Of a stretch of 64,000 nucleotides of DNA, positions 9,001 through 16,448 are shown piece after piece. The position numbers and the translations under genes are program-made. The DNA is taken from NCBI RefSeq assembly GCF_014195505.1, contig NZ_JACIBV010000001.1:6572001-6636000 (forward strand), given 5' to 3'. Each line of letters starts with the position of its first letter. Positions within the stretch are counted from its first letter, which is position 1. The notes beneath the pieces were generated by a model. That model was not told where the DNA came from. It saw nothing but the letters and a program-made list of their open reading frames with translations, and made no database searches. This DNA is from Nonomuraea dietziae (GTDB taxonomy: Bacteria; Actinomycetota; Actinomycetes; Streptosporangiales; Streptosporangiaceae).

Positions 9001-9341
9001 CGAGTGAGGACGCGGCAGAGGCGGTGGCGATGACGTACGAGTGGCTCGACGGGCACGGCTGCGCGGACCTGCGCAGGCGGGCGGTCATGGTGGTCAACGG
9101 GGTGAGCAGGCGCAGCATGAACGACGTCGAGCAGGCCGAGGCGGTGGCCAGGGGCAGGTGCAGGGCCATCGTCAGGGTGCCGTGGGAGGACGACCTGGCG
9201 CAGGGCGGCACCGAGCCCGTGGAGCCAGGACGGCTGCGACCGGCGGGACGGCGGGCCTACCTCGCCATGGCCGGAGTCGTGGTCGCGGGATTCGCATCAG
9301 CACAGAGCACCCGTCCCAGCGAGGAGGAAGTGGCCCAGTGA
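6096..9341 (+). CDS. TcpE-like membrane domain fused through a repetitive linker to a MinD/ParA-like ATPase
   Basis: 1081 residues from GTG 6096 (GGAGAGGAGG 5 nt upstream). Residues 1-130 resemble TcpE/PrgI-type conjugation proteins: a short cytosolic segment, two membrane helices (about 27-50 and 55-72) and a cytosolic tail. Residues about 130-770 are a Pro/Ala/Glu/Ser/Thr linker with exact repeats and no predicted fold. Residues about 800-1060 form a MinD/ParA-like domain: GCTGGAGQSTT (827-837), DAS after the following strand, and AVIDPAP as the switch region. The usual P-loop Lys is Gln834, as in some actinobacterial MinD-like proteins of secretion loci. The frame is continuous, so the fusion is not a frameshift artefact. 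ATP-dependent control of the secretion machine at the membrane is inference. Confidence 0.75.
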   Translation: MDLPTYTNIWRIEKRLYKLYDLRLPMPLPIVWIGVFVGVLAPWSLLLWLVGISFEAPWHVLYLVPPGIVTWLSTRPVIESKRLTELLQSQLRYMGEPRSWCRLTPSGEPETVVFSGRVWRAAPAPVRVKARAGARRRQAVPVADKAREVRPAVAAAAAAAGRAPVAEPATLRKGLGGATGRRRRALAPALTPETAQGAALPQTAASEPLTRQDTPSEAAAQRGTPVARQDTVSEPVVRQGARSGTAARWVEQDVEAREEARESSRVAEARLGSASEVALPGAVSRAEGAPREADGPRPATASRWGSRSEPSEAPTPSPAKPIGTEALRRLRRLAATADAPTPSDPTPALPADRRPVTPRHTPEITPGSVTPGSVTPGTVTPDPVGPELVGPELATPSALGPEAVPAEPGGSRPVRAEAVDPDLVRAEAAGPQPVDGEIAAPEDARSGDARSGAAGLEAAGSGDARSEASAPEAVRSGDARSEAAGLEAAGSGDVRSEASAPEAVRSGDARSGAAGLEAASSEGARSRAAGFEVGASKAVEPVAGKAGDIVDVAQAEDQARDQHRKGQPPRTGAVVLPASPRVWPPTPSAKPPTPSAKPASSSKPVTPVSKPVTPVSKPVTPVSKPRVLPSIAQGLPTPAESQDGPAQPASPATPRPIASTPKPPPMTPPRGAPLRSAPPTDTPPRATPSRAIPSRPTPPTSTPSKATPPASAPSKATPPASAPPAGTPSRTAAELPKGQPPPLSIRAVPTAGAPTTPANPGAAVPGPRNEARVRRVESVVGRDSSGGWRRLAQVVVGGGGSRTDGSEIDEARTRAVFGGSRRVVVLGCTGGAGQSTTALMLGHTFAHYRDDRVLAVDASTGGTTLTSRIKVDSPETLTSLLSGLDQISGYLSMRAFTTRTGSGLEVVAADTDIGAEQRLADRTLYSDHRLGQAMRLLDHHYKLAVIDPAPALAARVLPYADQLVLVVPASEDAAEAVAMTYEWLDGHGCADLRRRAVMVVNGVSRRSMNDVEQAEAVARGRCRAIVRVPWEDDLAQGGTEPVEPGRLRPAGRRAYLAMAGVVVAGFASAQSTRPSEEEVAQ
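7435..7650 (+). repeat. 90-bp tandem repeat in the linker of the TcpE/MinD-like fusion
   Basis: The motif CTCGAGGCGG recurs at 7461, 7551 and 7641, exactly 90 bp apart, and the sequence between is nearly identical. It encodes a 30-residue repeat beginning GLEAAGSGDARSEAS, about 2.4 copies, in frame. Confidence 0.85.
7900..7962 (+). repeat. Three exact 21-bp tandem repeats
   Basis: CCAAGCCCGTCACGCCCGTC plus T occurs three times without a mismatch at 7900, 7921 and 7942, encoding the heptad KPVTPVS. It follows two copies of a similar 21-bp unit encoding PPTPSAK. Confidence 0.9.
8201..8260 (+). repeat. Exact 30-bp tandem duplication in the linker
   Basis: The 30-bp block starting GCCGTCCAAGGCCACCCCGC at 8201 is repeated without mismatch at 8231. 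It encodes the decamer PSKATPPASA twice and looks like a recent in-frame slippage duplication. Confidence 0.9.
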
Positions 9342-9473
9342 CCCCCCGGGCACCCAGTGAGAAGCGCGCAAAGCGGACCGCCATCGCAGCGGGCAACGGG
9401 CATGACGGAGGTATGGCGGTCTGATGAGCACGCTTCTCGCCGGCCGGCGAAGCTCATGCGCAGAGGGGGCGGC

Positions 9474-11948
9474 ATGAGCAGGTCGACTCGGGCGCACCAG
9501 CGCCTGGCGGTCCGCTATTTCGACGATCGCATCCTGCTGACCGAGAGCTCCGCGTGGGCGTACTTCAGGCTGCCGACGGTCAGCTACGAGTTCGTCACTC
9601 CTGAGGAGCGCGAGGCGCTCGCCACCAACATCACGATCGCGCTGGCGGCGATCCGCATGCCGGACGCCGAGGTGCACCTGCGGGTCGCGCACCGCACCTA
9701 TCCCGCGGCCGAATGGGCGATGGCGCTCAACTCGACCTCGGACGAGGGCCCCGGCTGGCGCGACTACCTGGAGGAGATGTACCGGCACGTCTGGGCCAAG
9801 GACTTCTGGTCGAAGGAGGTCTACCTCGGCGTACGGCTGGGCCCCCGCGGCAGGCAGCTCGGCGCGGGCGTGCTGTCGCAGCTGTTCGGGTTCTACCAGC
9901 GCAGCGAGAAGGCGCTCGGCCTCGACGACGACCACGTGCCCGACAGCGAGATCTCCAAGTGGACCGATCAGGCCGAACGTCTGGGCAGGGCGCTGGCCTC
10001 CAGCGCCCTCTACGCCCGCCACGCCACGTCGGGTGAGGTCGCCTGGCTGTTCAGGCACGCGGCGACGGCCTCGCTCGGCGATCCGCCCGCCAGCGCGAGC
10101 CCGAAGCGCCGCTGGGGACAGGGCGAGATCGAGTCGCTGGTCGAGGGACAGATCCACAACGGCAGGTCGTTCCTGCGCATCGTGCAGCCGCAGGGTGACT
10201 CGTACGTGGCGCACCTGTCCTTCGCCCGCTTCCCCGACCTGATGCCCTTCCCCGACGGTGAGCCGTGGATGCACTTCGCCGACCAGCTCCCCTTCCCCGT
10301 GGAGGTCTCGAGCAGGATGCGGCTGATCCCGCCGGTGAAGGCGTCGAAGGACGTCGCGCGCAAGCTCGCGCACGCCCGCGACATGGACATCCACATCCGC
10401 GAGGCGGGCGCCGAGGCGCCGATCGCGCTGGCCGAGCAGATCGATGCGGCCCGCATGCTGGAGCACGGCATCACGAAGGAGCGGCTTCCCTTCGTGTACG
10501 GCTGGCACCGCCTCATCGTCAGCGCCCCGACCGAGGAGATCTGCCTCCAGCGCGTCGAGGCGGTCGTCGAGCACTACCGCGACATGGGCATCGACATCGT
10601 CAACTCCACGGGCGACCAGTTCTCGCTGTTCTGCGAGGCGCTGCCGGGTGAGAAGGTGACCGTCAACGCCTACGCTCAGCGCCAGCCGCTGCGCACGATC
10701 GCGGGTGGCATGGCGACCGCGACCGTCGACCTCGGCGACAGGATCGAGACGGAGGCGGGCTGGCACGGGCCGTACATCGGAGAGACCGTCGGCCGCGCCC
10801 GCAGCATCGTGCACTTCGACCCGCTGGTGGCCGCCTCGCGCAACAGGCCGACGGCCATCGCGATCACAGGGGAGCCCGGCGGCGGCAAGACCACGCTGGC
10901 GCTGCTGATGATCTACCAGATGGCTCTGCGGGGGGTGACGGTCGCGGTGATCGACCCCAAGGGCGACGCCGAGTCGCTGGTGCAGTTGCTGCAGAAGCGT
11001 GAGCGCAAGGCCAGGATCATCCCGCTGGGCTCGGCCTCGCCGGGGCTGCTCGACCCGTTCTCCTTCGGAGACGACATCGCGGCCAAGAAGACGATGGCGA
11101 CCGAGACGCTGCGGCTGCTGCTGCCGCGCATGTCGGAGGAGCGCGAGTCGGCGATGATCCAGGCGGTCGCCGCGGTCTCCAACGCGCCCGATCCCTCTCT
11201 CGGCAAGGTCGTCGACTTCCTCGAGCACGCCGACGACGCGGCCTCGAAGAACCTCGGGGCCGTGCTGCGCTCGATGTCGGAGATGCATCTGGCCAGGCTC
11301 TGCTTCGACCCGTCCGGCGGCGAGCAGATCGACTCCGAGGGATGGACGACCGTCTTCACCCTCGGCGGCCTCACCCTGCCCGACGCGGCGACGGGCCGCG
11401 ACGACTACTCCTACGAGCAGCGGCTGTCGGTGGCGCTGCTCTACCTCGTCTCACAGTTCGCCCGCAGGCTGATGAACGGCCTCGACCGGCGGGCGCCCAA
11501 GGCGATCTTCCTCGACGAGGCGTGGGCGATCACCTCCACGCCCGAGGGCGCCAAGCTGGTGCCCGAGGTCAGCCGCATGGGCCGCTCGCGCAACACCGCG
11601 CTCGTCCTGGTCTCGCAGAACGCAGGAGACCTCCTCAACGAGCAGGTGACCAACTGTCTCTCCTCGGTCTTCGCCTTCCGCTCCACCGAACGGGTGGAGG
11701 TCGACCACGTCATGGCTTTGCTCGGCGTGGAGGCCTCGGAGGAGCACAAGGCGGTTCTGCGATCTCTGGGCAACGGCGAATGCATTTTCCGCGATCTCGA
11801 TGGCAGAGCGGGCCGCATAGGCGTAGACCTGATCTCCGACGAGCTGCTGCGGTGGCTCGACACGAACCCGACGCACGACAAACCCGGGGAGAACGTGCAT
11901 GATCATATTCGCGGGGGAGTGACAGGAGCGCAGGAGGTACGTTCATGA
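9474..11948 (+). CDS. VirB4/TraC-type ATPase of the type IV secretion-like apparatus
   Basis: 824 residues from ATG 9474 (AGGGGG upstream); a slightly upstream ATG at 9456 is possible. The N-terminal half carries the alpha/beta domain typical of VirB4 proteins. The C-terminal RecA-like domain has Walker A GEPGGGKTT (Lys472), the family's IDPKGDAESL, Walker B AIFLDEAWAI (Asp681, Glu682), SRMGRSRNTALVLVSQNAGD and a late arginine-rich end. VirB4 ATPases power assembly and substrate transfer at the inner face of the membrane. The stop overlaps the next start by ATGA, so the two genes are translationally coupled. Confidence 0.88.
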   Translation: MSRSTRAHQRLAVRYFDDRILLTESSAWAYFRLPTVSYEFVTPEEREALATNITIALAAIRMPDAEVHLRVAHRTYPAAEWAMALNSTSDEGPGWRDYLEEMYRHVWAKDFWSKEVYLGVRLGPRGRQLGAGVLSQLFGFYQRSEKALGLDDDHVPDSEISKWTDQAERLGRALASSALYARHATSGEVAWLFRHAATASLGDPPASASPKRRWGQGEIESLVEGQIHNGRSFLRIVQPQGDSYVAHLSFARFPDLMPFPDGEPWMHFADQLPFPVEVSSRMRLIPPVKASKDVARKLAHARDMDIHIREAGAEAPIALAEQIDAARMLEHGITKERLPFVYGWHRLIVSAPTEEICLQRVEAVVEHYRDMGIDIVNSTGDQFSLFCEALPGEKVTVNAYAQRQPLRTIAGGMATATVDLGDRIETEAGWHGPYIGETVGRARSIVHFDPLVAASRNRPTAIAITGEPGGGKTTLALLMIYQMALRGVTVAVIDPKGDAESLVQLLQKRERKARIIPLGSASPGLLDPFSFGDDIAAKKTMATETLRLLLPRMSEERESAMIQAVAAVSNAPDPSLGKVVDFLEHADDAASKNLGAVLRSMSEMHLARLCFDPSGGEQIDSEGWTTVFTLGGLTLPDAATGRDDYSYEQRLSVALLYLVSQFARRLMNGLDRRAPKAIFLDEAWAITSTPEGAKLVPEVSRMGRSRNTALVLVSQNAGDLLNEQVTNCLSSVFAFRSTERVEVDHVMALLGVEASEEHKAVLRSLGNGECIFRDLDGRAGRIGVDLISDELLRWLDTNPTHDKPGENVHDHIRGGVTGAQEVRS

Positions 11949-14215
11949 AGGGCCGACTACGCCGGCGGCTGACGCTGGCGCTGGTGCTGCTCATCGGCGC
12001 ACTGGCGCTCCCGCTCGCCCTGCCCTCGGGCACGGCGGCCGCCGCCGCTCCGTTCTGTGACCTTTCACCTGACCTCGCCCCGCAGCTCGTCGGCAGCGGT
12101 GTCGACGGCCTGCTGCAACCGCCGCCCCCCGAAGGGGCGGCGGCACCGCAGGCGACCACCAACTACGCCAGGTACGGCATGAGCGGCCAGTTCTGGCACA
12201 CCGACGGGCTCGGGTGCAGCGACGTGGCCGCCGTGCTCGGCAACTCCTGGGCCAACATGATCTTCGACTGGGCGAAGGCCGTCGACCGGTTGACGATCAC
12301 GACGTACCAGGCGGCGGCGACAGAGGGGCCGCTGCAGTCCATCAAGGACGTCGTCGACGACATCGTCGAGAACCTCGCCGACGCCATGTACTGGCCGTTC
12401 CTGCAGCCGATCATCATCCTGGCCGCCATCTGGCTGGCCTGGTACGGCCTGTTCAGGCGCAGGGCGTCGGTCACCACCGAGGCCGTCGTGTGGATGGTCC
12501 TCGCGGTCACCGTCGCGGTCTGGTTCTTCAGCCGTCCCGGGGACTTCACCGGGCTCGGCAAGATCGTCACGGACAAGACCACCGAGGTCGTCAACCAGGC
12601 CTTCTCCGGTCTGCCCGGCGCGGGCGGCACCTCCTGCCTGCCCACCAAGGGCTCGGCGGACGAGAAGGTCATGGAGGGCGGTTACGGCAGGACGGGCACC
12701 CCTGGCGTCGACCAGAACGCCGACGCGCTGTGGTCCACTCTGGTCTGCAAGCCGTGGCTGGTCGGGCAGTTCGGCACCTCCGACCCCAACGCGCCGGTGA
12801 TCCGCGACTTCGGCGCCAAGCTGCTCGACATCCAGGCGATCGACAAACAGGAACAGACGGGCCAGACACCCAACAGCAACGCGCACCAGGCCGCCTACGA
12901 GGAGATCGCGACCCCGCTGCGCACCACCTCCATCTACTTCCTGTTCCAGGGCAAGGACTGGAGCGGCAGGCTCGGCATCGCCATCGGCGCGCTGCTGGCC
13001 GCGCTCATCGCGGGGCTGCTCATCTTCCTGGTGGCGGTCTCGCTGCTGGTGCTGAAGGTGGGTTTCCTGCTGTTGCTCATCATGGGGCCGGTGTTCCTGC
13101 TCATCGGCGTCCATCCGGGCAGCGGGCGGATCATCGCGATGCGCTGGGTGGAGATGCTGGTGGGCACCCTGCTCAGGCAGGCCGTCCTGGCGCTGGTGCT
13201 GGGCGTGCTCGTGTACGGCTACGCCCTGATCATCTCCACCGCGCTGCCATGGGGCATGCAGATCCTGTTCATGGCGCTGCTGACGATCGCGGTCTTCTTC
13301 TACCGGCGACCGTTCCAGCACCTGTTCGCCTCGATGAGCGGCCACACGCTCACCACCAGGATGCTCGGCGAGGCGGCGTCCTCGCCGATCCTGGAGCGGG
13401 CGGCCAACACGCTGCCGCCCGTCGCCGTGACCAAGGCGGGCCGCTGGGGCCTGCGCAAGGCCGAGCCGGTTCTGCAGGCGGCCGCCGCGGGCAGCACCGC
13501 GGGCGCCTCCGCCGCCGTGGGCGCCGCGGTCGCTCAGGGCAGAGTGAGGGGCGAGGAGGGGGCCGCCGCCGGTGGCGCCGCAGGCACCCGTGTGCCCGCG
13601 CCACTGGCCACCGACCCCGACGGCAAGGGCGGCGCCAGGCCGGCGCCCGCCCAACGCGCGGGCGCGGCCCCGCCGCTCAACCTCAGCACCGGCCGTACGG
13701 CGAGGCCGCCGCGTGCCGGTGCGGGCGCGGGCGGGTCGGCAGGGGGCGGTCCCGTCCGCTCCGGCGGCTCGGGAGGCTCGGCGGTGCCCGGCGGTTCCGG
13801 AGGCTCCGGCGGGGCGGGCGGCGCCGTCTCCGGCGGCTCACGCGGCTCCGGCTGGTTCGGCGGCAGGTCCGGTGGCGGCTGGGCCTCGAGAAGCGGCTCG
13901 GGCGGCTCCTCCGGCGGATCCACCCGCTCGGGCGGCTCGTCCGGCGGATCGACGCGCTCGGGTCGCGGGTCCCGGTCGTCGGGCGGGCTGTTCGGCGGCG
14001 GGTCGGGCTCCTCTTCAGGCTCGTCCTCTCGCGGCTCGTCCCCCTCACGTGGTTCCTCGGGCGGATCCTCCGGCGGCGGACGCCCTGCCGACGTGCCCCA
14101 GGCTCGCTCCTCGGAGCCGCCGCCGCTGTGGCTGCCCAGCCGCAAGAGCGAGGGCAGGAGTGAGGAGCCTCCCGTGCCGTTCTGGCTCAGGCCCAACGGC
14201 CCTGACAAGGACTGA
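11945..14215 (+). CDS. TrbL/VirB6-like polytopic channel protein with Gly/Ser-rich tail
   Basis: 756 residues. A signal peptide or first helix (about 8-32, ending ...GTAAAAAP) precedes an extracellular segment. Membrane helices follow at about 158-175 and 180-198, with a cluster at about 340-460 (GALLAALIAGLLIFLV, VGFLLLLIMGPVFLLIGV, AVLALVLGVLVYGYALI, ILFMALLTIAVFFY). The TrbL/VirB6 family forms the inner-membrane channel of type IV secretion. The tail from about 520 is very rich in Gly, Ser and Pro and includes repeated GGSGGS and SSGGSTRSG blocks. Its start overlaps the ATPase stop; its stop is 2 bp before the next gene. Confidence 0.8.
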   Translation: MKGRLRRRLTLALVLLIGALALPLALPSGTAAAAAPFCDLSPDLAPQLVGSGVDGLLQPPPPEGAAAPQATTNYARYGMSGQFWHTDGLGCSDVAAVLGNSWANMIFDWAKAVDRLTITTYQAAATEGPLQSIKDVVDDIVENLADAMYWPFLQPIIILAAIWLAWYGLFRRRASVTTEAVVWMVLAVTVAVWFFSRPGDFTGLGKIVTDKTTEVVNQAFSGLPGAGGTSCLPTKGSADEKVMEGGYGRTGTPGVDQNADALWSTLVCKPWLVGQFGTSDPNAPVIRDFGAKLLDIQAIDKQEQTGQTPNSNAHQAAYEEIATPLRTTSIYFLFQGKDWSGRLGIAIGALLAALIAGLLIFLVAVSLLVLKVGFLLLLIMGPVFLLIGVHPGSGRIIAMRWVEMLVGTLLRQAVLALVLGVLVYGYALIISTALPWGMQILFMALLTIAVFFYRRPFQHLFASMSGHTLTTRMLGEAASSPILERAANTLPPVAVTKAGRWGLRKAEPVLQAAAAGSTAGASAAVGAAVAQGRVRGEEGAAAGGAAGTRVPAPLATDPDGKGGARPAPAQRAGAAPPLNLSTGRTARPPRAGAGAGGSAGGGPVRSGGSGGSAVPGGSGGSGGAGGAVSGGSRGSGWFGGRSGGGWASRSGSGGSSGGSTRSGGSSGGSTRSGRGSRSSGGLFGGGSGSSSGSSSRGSSPSRGSSGGSSGGGRPADVPQARSSEPPPLWLPSRKSEGRSEEPPVPFWLRPNGPDKD

Positions 14216-14217
14216 CG

Positions 14218-14862
14218 ATGGCACAGCCCGCTGACAAGAGAGGTCTCGCCTTCGCCGCGCTCGTCCTGGTGCTGGCGGCGGTGGGCATCTTCGTGACGAT
14301 GTGGCCCGACGCGGAGACCTCCCCGCCCGCCGTCGAGCAGGAGACGTCGGCGGGCCGTACGGGATCGGGGTCCTCCGCGGCGCCGGCGGTGGCCACGCCG
14401 CTGGCCACCGCCAGCAACGCGCCCTTCGACATCTACTCCTTCCTGCCGATGACCAAGCAGGAGCTGGCGGCGGCGGCCGACCTGGCCGTGCGCTTCACCG
14501 CCGCCTACGGCACCTTCCGCTACGACGAGGACCCCGCCGCCTACGCCGACAGATTGAAGGTGTTCACCACGGCCGGCCTGGCCACCGTGCTGACCCGCAC
14601 GATCAGCTCGCCCGTCACCGTCGAGGCGAACAGGGCCGACGAGGTGGTCTCGCAGGCGACCGCGAAGGTCAAGGAGATCAGGCAGGTCGACAAGACCTCG
14701 ATCGTCTTCGTCGTCATCGGCACCAGGGAGGTCTCCGCCAAGAGCGGGCCGACCAGGCGGGACGAGGAGTACGCGGTCACGATGCAGCAGATGGGTTCCG
14801 ACTGGCGGGTCTTCGACCTGCAGCCCGCCGACGAGGGCCAGGATGGAGACAGCTCCGGGTGA
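14218..14862 (+). CDS. Bitopic VirB8/TcpC-like protein of the secretion operon
   Basis: 214 residues: one N-terminal membrane helix (about 9-28), a Ser/Ala/Thr/Pro linker to about residue 70, then a soluble domain from about 80 (TKQELAAAADLAVRFTAAYGTFRYDEDPAAYADRL split over the helix and first strand, ending DWRVFDLQP). The helix-rich start followed by beta-strands is the NTF2-like pattern of VirB8/TcpC periplasmic modules. A VirB8-like assembly factor paired with the protein at 4667 is inferred from fold pattern and position. Its stop overlaps the next GTG start by 4 bp. Confidence 0.6.
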   Translation: MAQPADKRGLAFAALVLVLAAVGIFVTMWPDAETSPPAVEQETSAGRTGSGSSAAPAVATPLATASNAPFDIYSFLPMTKQELAAAADLAVRFTAAYGTFRYDEDPAAYADRLKVFTTAGLATVLTRTISSPVTVEANRADEVVSQATAKVKEIRQVDKTSIVFVVIGTREVSAKSGPTRRDEEYAVTMQQMGSDWRVFDLQPADEGQDGDSSG

Positions 14863-15950
14863 ACCTCTCCCCCCGCACGAAGATCGTCGGGGTGATCGGC
14901 CTCGCAGGGCTGGTGCTGGTGACGCTGATCATGTCCCCGATGTTGATGACCTCCTTCCCCTCCTTCATCAGCGGCGGCGGTTTGCCCGACTGCGAGGAGG
15001 TCACGCAGGAGAACGAGGCCGCCTCCGACGGCGCGACCTCCGACATCCCTCCCGACTACCTGGAGCTCTACCGGAAGTTCGGCAAGCAGATCGGTGTCCA
15101 GTGGACCGTCCTGGCCGCCGTGGGCAAGCGCGAGACCGACCACGGACGCTCCACGCTGCCCGGCGTCCAGAGCGGCACCAACTACGCGGGTGCCGCAGGA
15201 CCCATGCAGTTCCTGGTCAGCACCTGGGGCGGGGCCAAGCGGATCAAGATCCCGTCGGAGTTCAACGGGTACGCCTCCGACGGTGACGGCGACGGATGGG
15301 GCGACATCTACAACCCCGCCGACGCCATCCTCGGCGCGGCCCGCATGCTCAAGCGCAACGGCGCGCCCGAGAACGTCAGGCGGTCGCTGTTCGTGTACAA
15401 CCGGGCCTGGTGGTACGTCGACCAGGTCGAGGAGATCGCCCGCAAGTACGCCAAGGACGGGACCGTCAAGGTGCCGCCCCAGGCCGACGCCACCTGTGAC
15501 GAACCGCTCGTGGAGGCGGCGCCCAGCGACGTGGTGGCGAGGATCCTCGCCTACGCCCTGGACCAGCGCGGCAAGCCGTACCTGTGGGGCGGCACGGGAC
15601 CCGACGCCTTCGACTGCTCCGGGATCATCTACATGGCCTACCGGAGCGTGGGGCTGTCGATCCCGCGCACCACGTTCGGGCAGTGGCCGTTCGGGGTGAA
15701 GGTCCCCGACGGCGAGGAGCAGCCGGGCGACCTGGTGTTCTTCAACGCCGGGCCCGGCACGAGGCCCGACAGCCCCGGACATGTCGGGATGGTCGTCTCC
15801 AAGGGCAAGATGATCGAGGCCAGGTGCCGGCTGTGCGGGCCGATCAAGGTGACCAGCTACCGAGGGCGTGACGCCATCGTGGGGTTCACCAGGCCGCTGC
15901 AGAATGCCGACGTCATGGAGCAGCTCAAGAAACTCGACTCCGCACTCTAA
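14859..15950 (+). CDS. Bifunctional lytic transglycosylase / NlpC-P60 peptidoglycan hydrolase
   Basis: 363 residues from GTG 14859. A membrane helix (about 9-28) anchors it outside the cell. Residues about 65-185 are a lysozyme-like lytic transglycosylase domain with catalytic Glu92 in GKRETDHG and the GPMQFLVSTW and VRRSLFVYNRAWWYVDQV family segments. Residues about 215-350 form an NlpC/P60 endopeptidase with catalytic Cys253 (FDCSGI) and His308 (GHVGMV). It fits the VirB1/VirB1-like role of opening the cell wall for the apparatus. This two-domain design is common in Gram-positive conjugation loci (TcpG, CwlT-like). Last gene of the coupled run. Confidence 0.88.
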   Translation: MNLSPRTKIVGVIGLAGLVLVTLIMSPMLMTSFPSFISGGGLPDCEEVTQENEAASDGATSDIPPDYLELYRKFGKQIGVQWTVLAAVGKRETDHGRSTLPGVQSGTNYAGAAGPMQFLVSTWGGAKRIKIPSEFNGYASDGDGDGWGDIYNPADAILGAARMLKRNGAPENVRRSLFVYNRAWWYVDQVEEIARKYAKDGTVKVPPQADATCDEPLVEAAPSDVVARILAYALDQRGKPYLWGGTGPDAFDCSGIIYMAYRSVGLSIPRTTFGQWPFGVKVPDGEEQPGDLVFFNAGPGTRPDSPGHVGMVVSKGKMIEARCRLCGPIKVTSYRGRDAIVGFTRPLQNADVMEQLKKLDSAL

Positions 15951-15981
15951 GGTTGAGGGCTTCGAGGGGCGAGGAGACGCG

Positions 15982-16371
15982 ATGGCGATTGTGGTGGTGG
16001 GGGCGGCGATCGTCGCCGACGGAAGGCTGCTGGCCGCCCAGCGGGCGGAGCCGCCGGAGCTGGCGGGCGGGTGGGAGTTCCCCGGCGGCAAGGTCGACGA
16101 GGGCGAGAGCGACGAGGCGGCGCTGGTCAGGGAGTGCCAGGAGGAGCTCGGCGTGCTCGTCGAGATCGGCGAGCGGGTGGGCGGGGAGTGGCCGCTCGGC
16201 GACGACTACGTCATGCGGGTGTGGCTCGCCTCGCTGGTGTCGGGCGTACCTGAGGCCAAGGAGCACCTGGAGCTGCGCTGGCTCGCGCTCGACGAGCTCT
16301 ACGACGTGCCCTGGCTGGCGGCGGACCTGCCGGTGGTGCGCGCCGTGGAGTTTATGCTTCGCGAGGGTTAA
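15982..16371 (+). CDS. Nudix hydrolase, MutT/8-oxo-dGTP diphosphatase type
   Basis: 129 residues starting at ATG 15982 (GAGGAGA upstream). The complete Nudix box is present, beginning GGKVDEG and continuing to REC-EELGV, and VVVGAAIVADGRLLAAQR is the typical first strand of (deoxy)nucleoside triphosphate pyrophosphohydrolases. It likely sanitises oxidised nucleotides or pyrimidine analogues; the substrate cannot be read from sequence. It follows the secretion operon by 31 bp on the same strand and may be read with it, though nothing else links the functions. Confidence 0.87.
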   Translation: MAIVVVGAAIVADGRLLAAQRAEPPELAGGWEFPGGKVDEGESDEAALVRECQEELGVLVEIGERVGGEWPLGDDYVMRVWLASLVSGVPEAKEHLELRWLALDELYDVPWLAADLPVVRAVEFMLREG

Positions 16372-16384
16372 GTCGTTGCGGAGA

Positions 16385-16414
16385 GTGACATAACCCTTAC
16401 TGGGCGTGTTGTAG
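16385..16414 (+). promoter_or_regulatory. Candidate housekeeping-type promoter of the 978-residue surface protein gene
   Basis: GTGACA (16385-16390) and TTGTAG (16409-16414) are spaced by 18 bp and lie in a locally AT-richer gap, 35 bp upstream of the GTG start. Weak consensus match; no experimental support. Confidence 0.35.
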
Positions 16415-16448
16415 GTTCGCGCCTGTATAGGGGAATCGGGGAAGCGCA

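Noticed and set aside
9297..11288. Long open frame (663 codons) antisense to the VirB4-like ATPase gene
   Set aside because: It is the complementary shadow of a conserved coding region in GC-rich DNA; it has no recognisable motif, while the plus-strand frame has all ATPase motifs.
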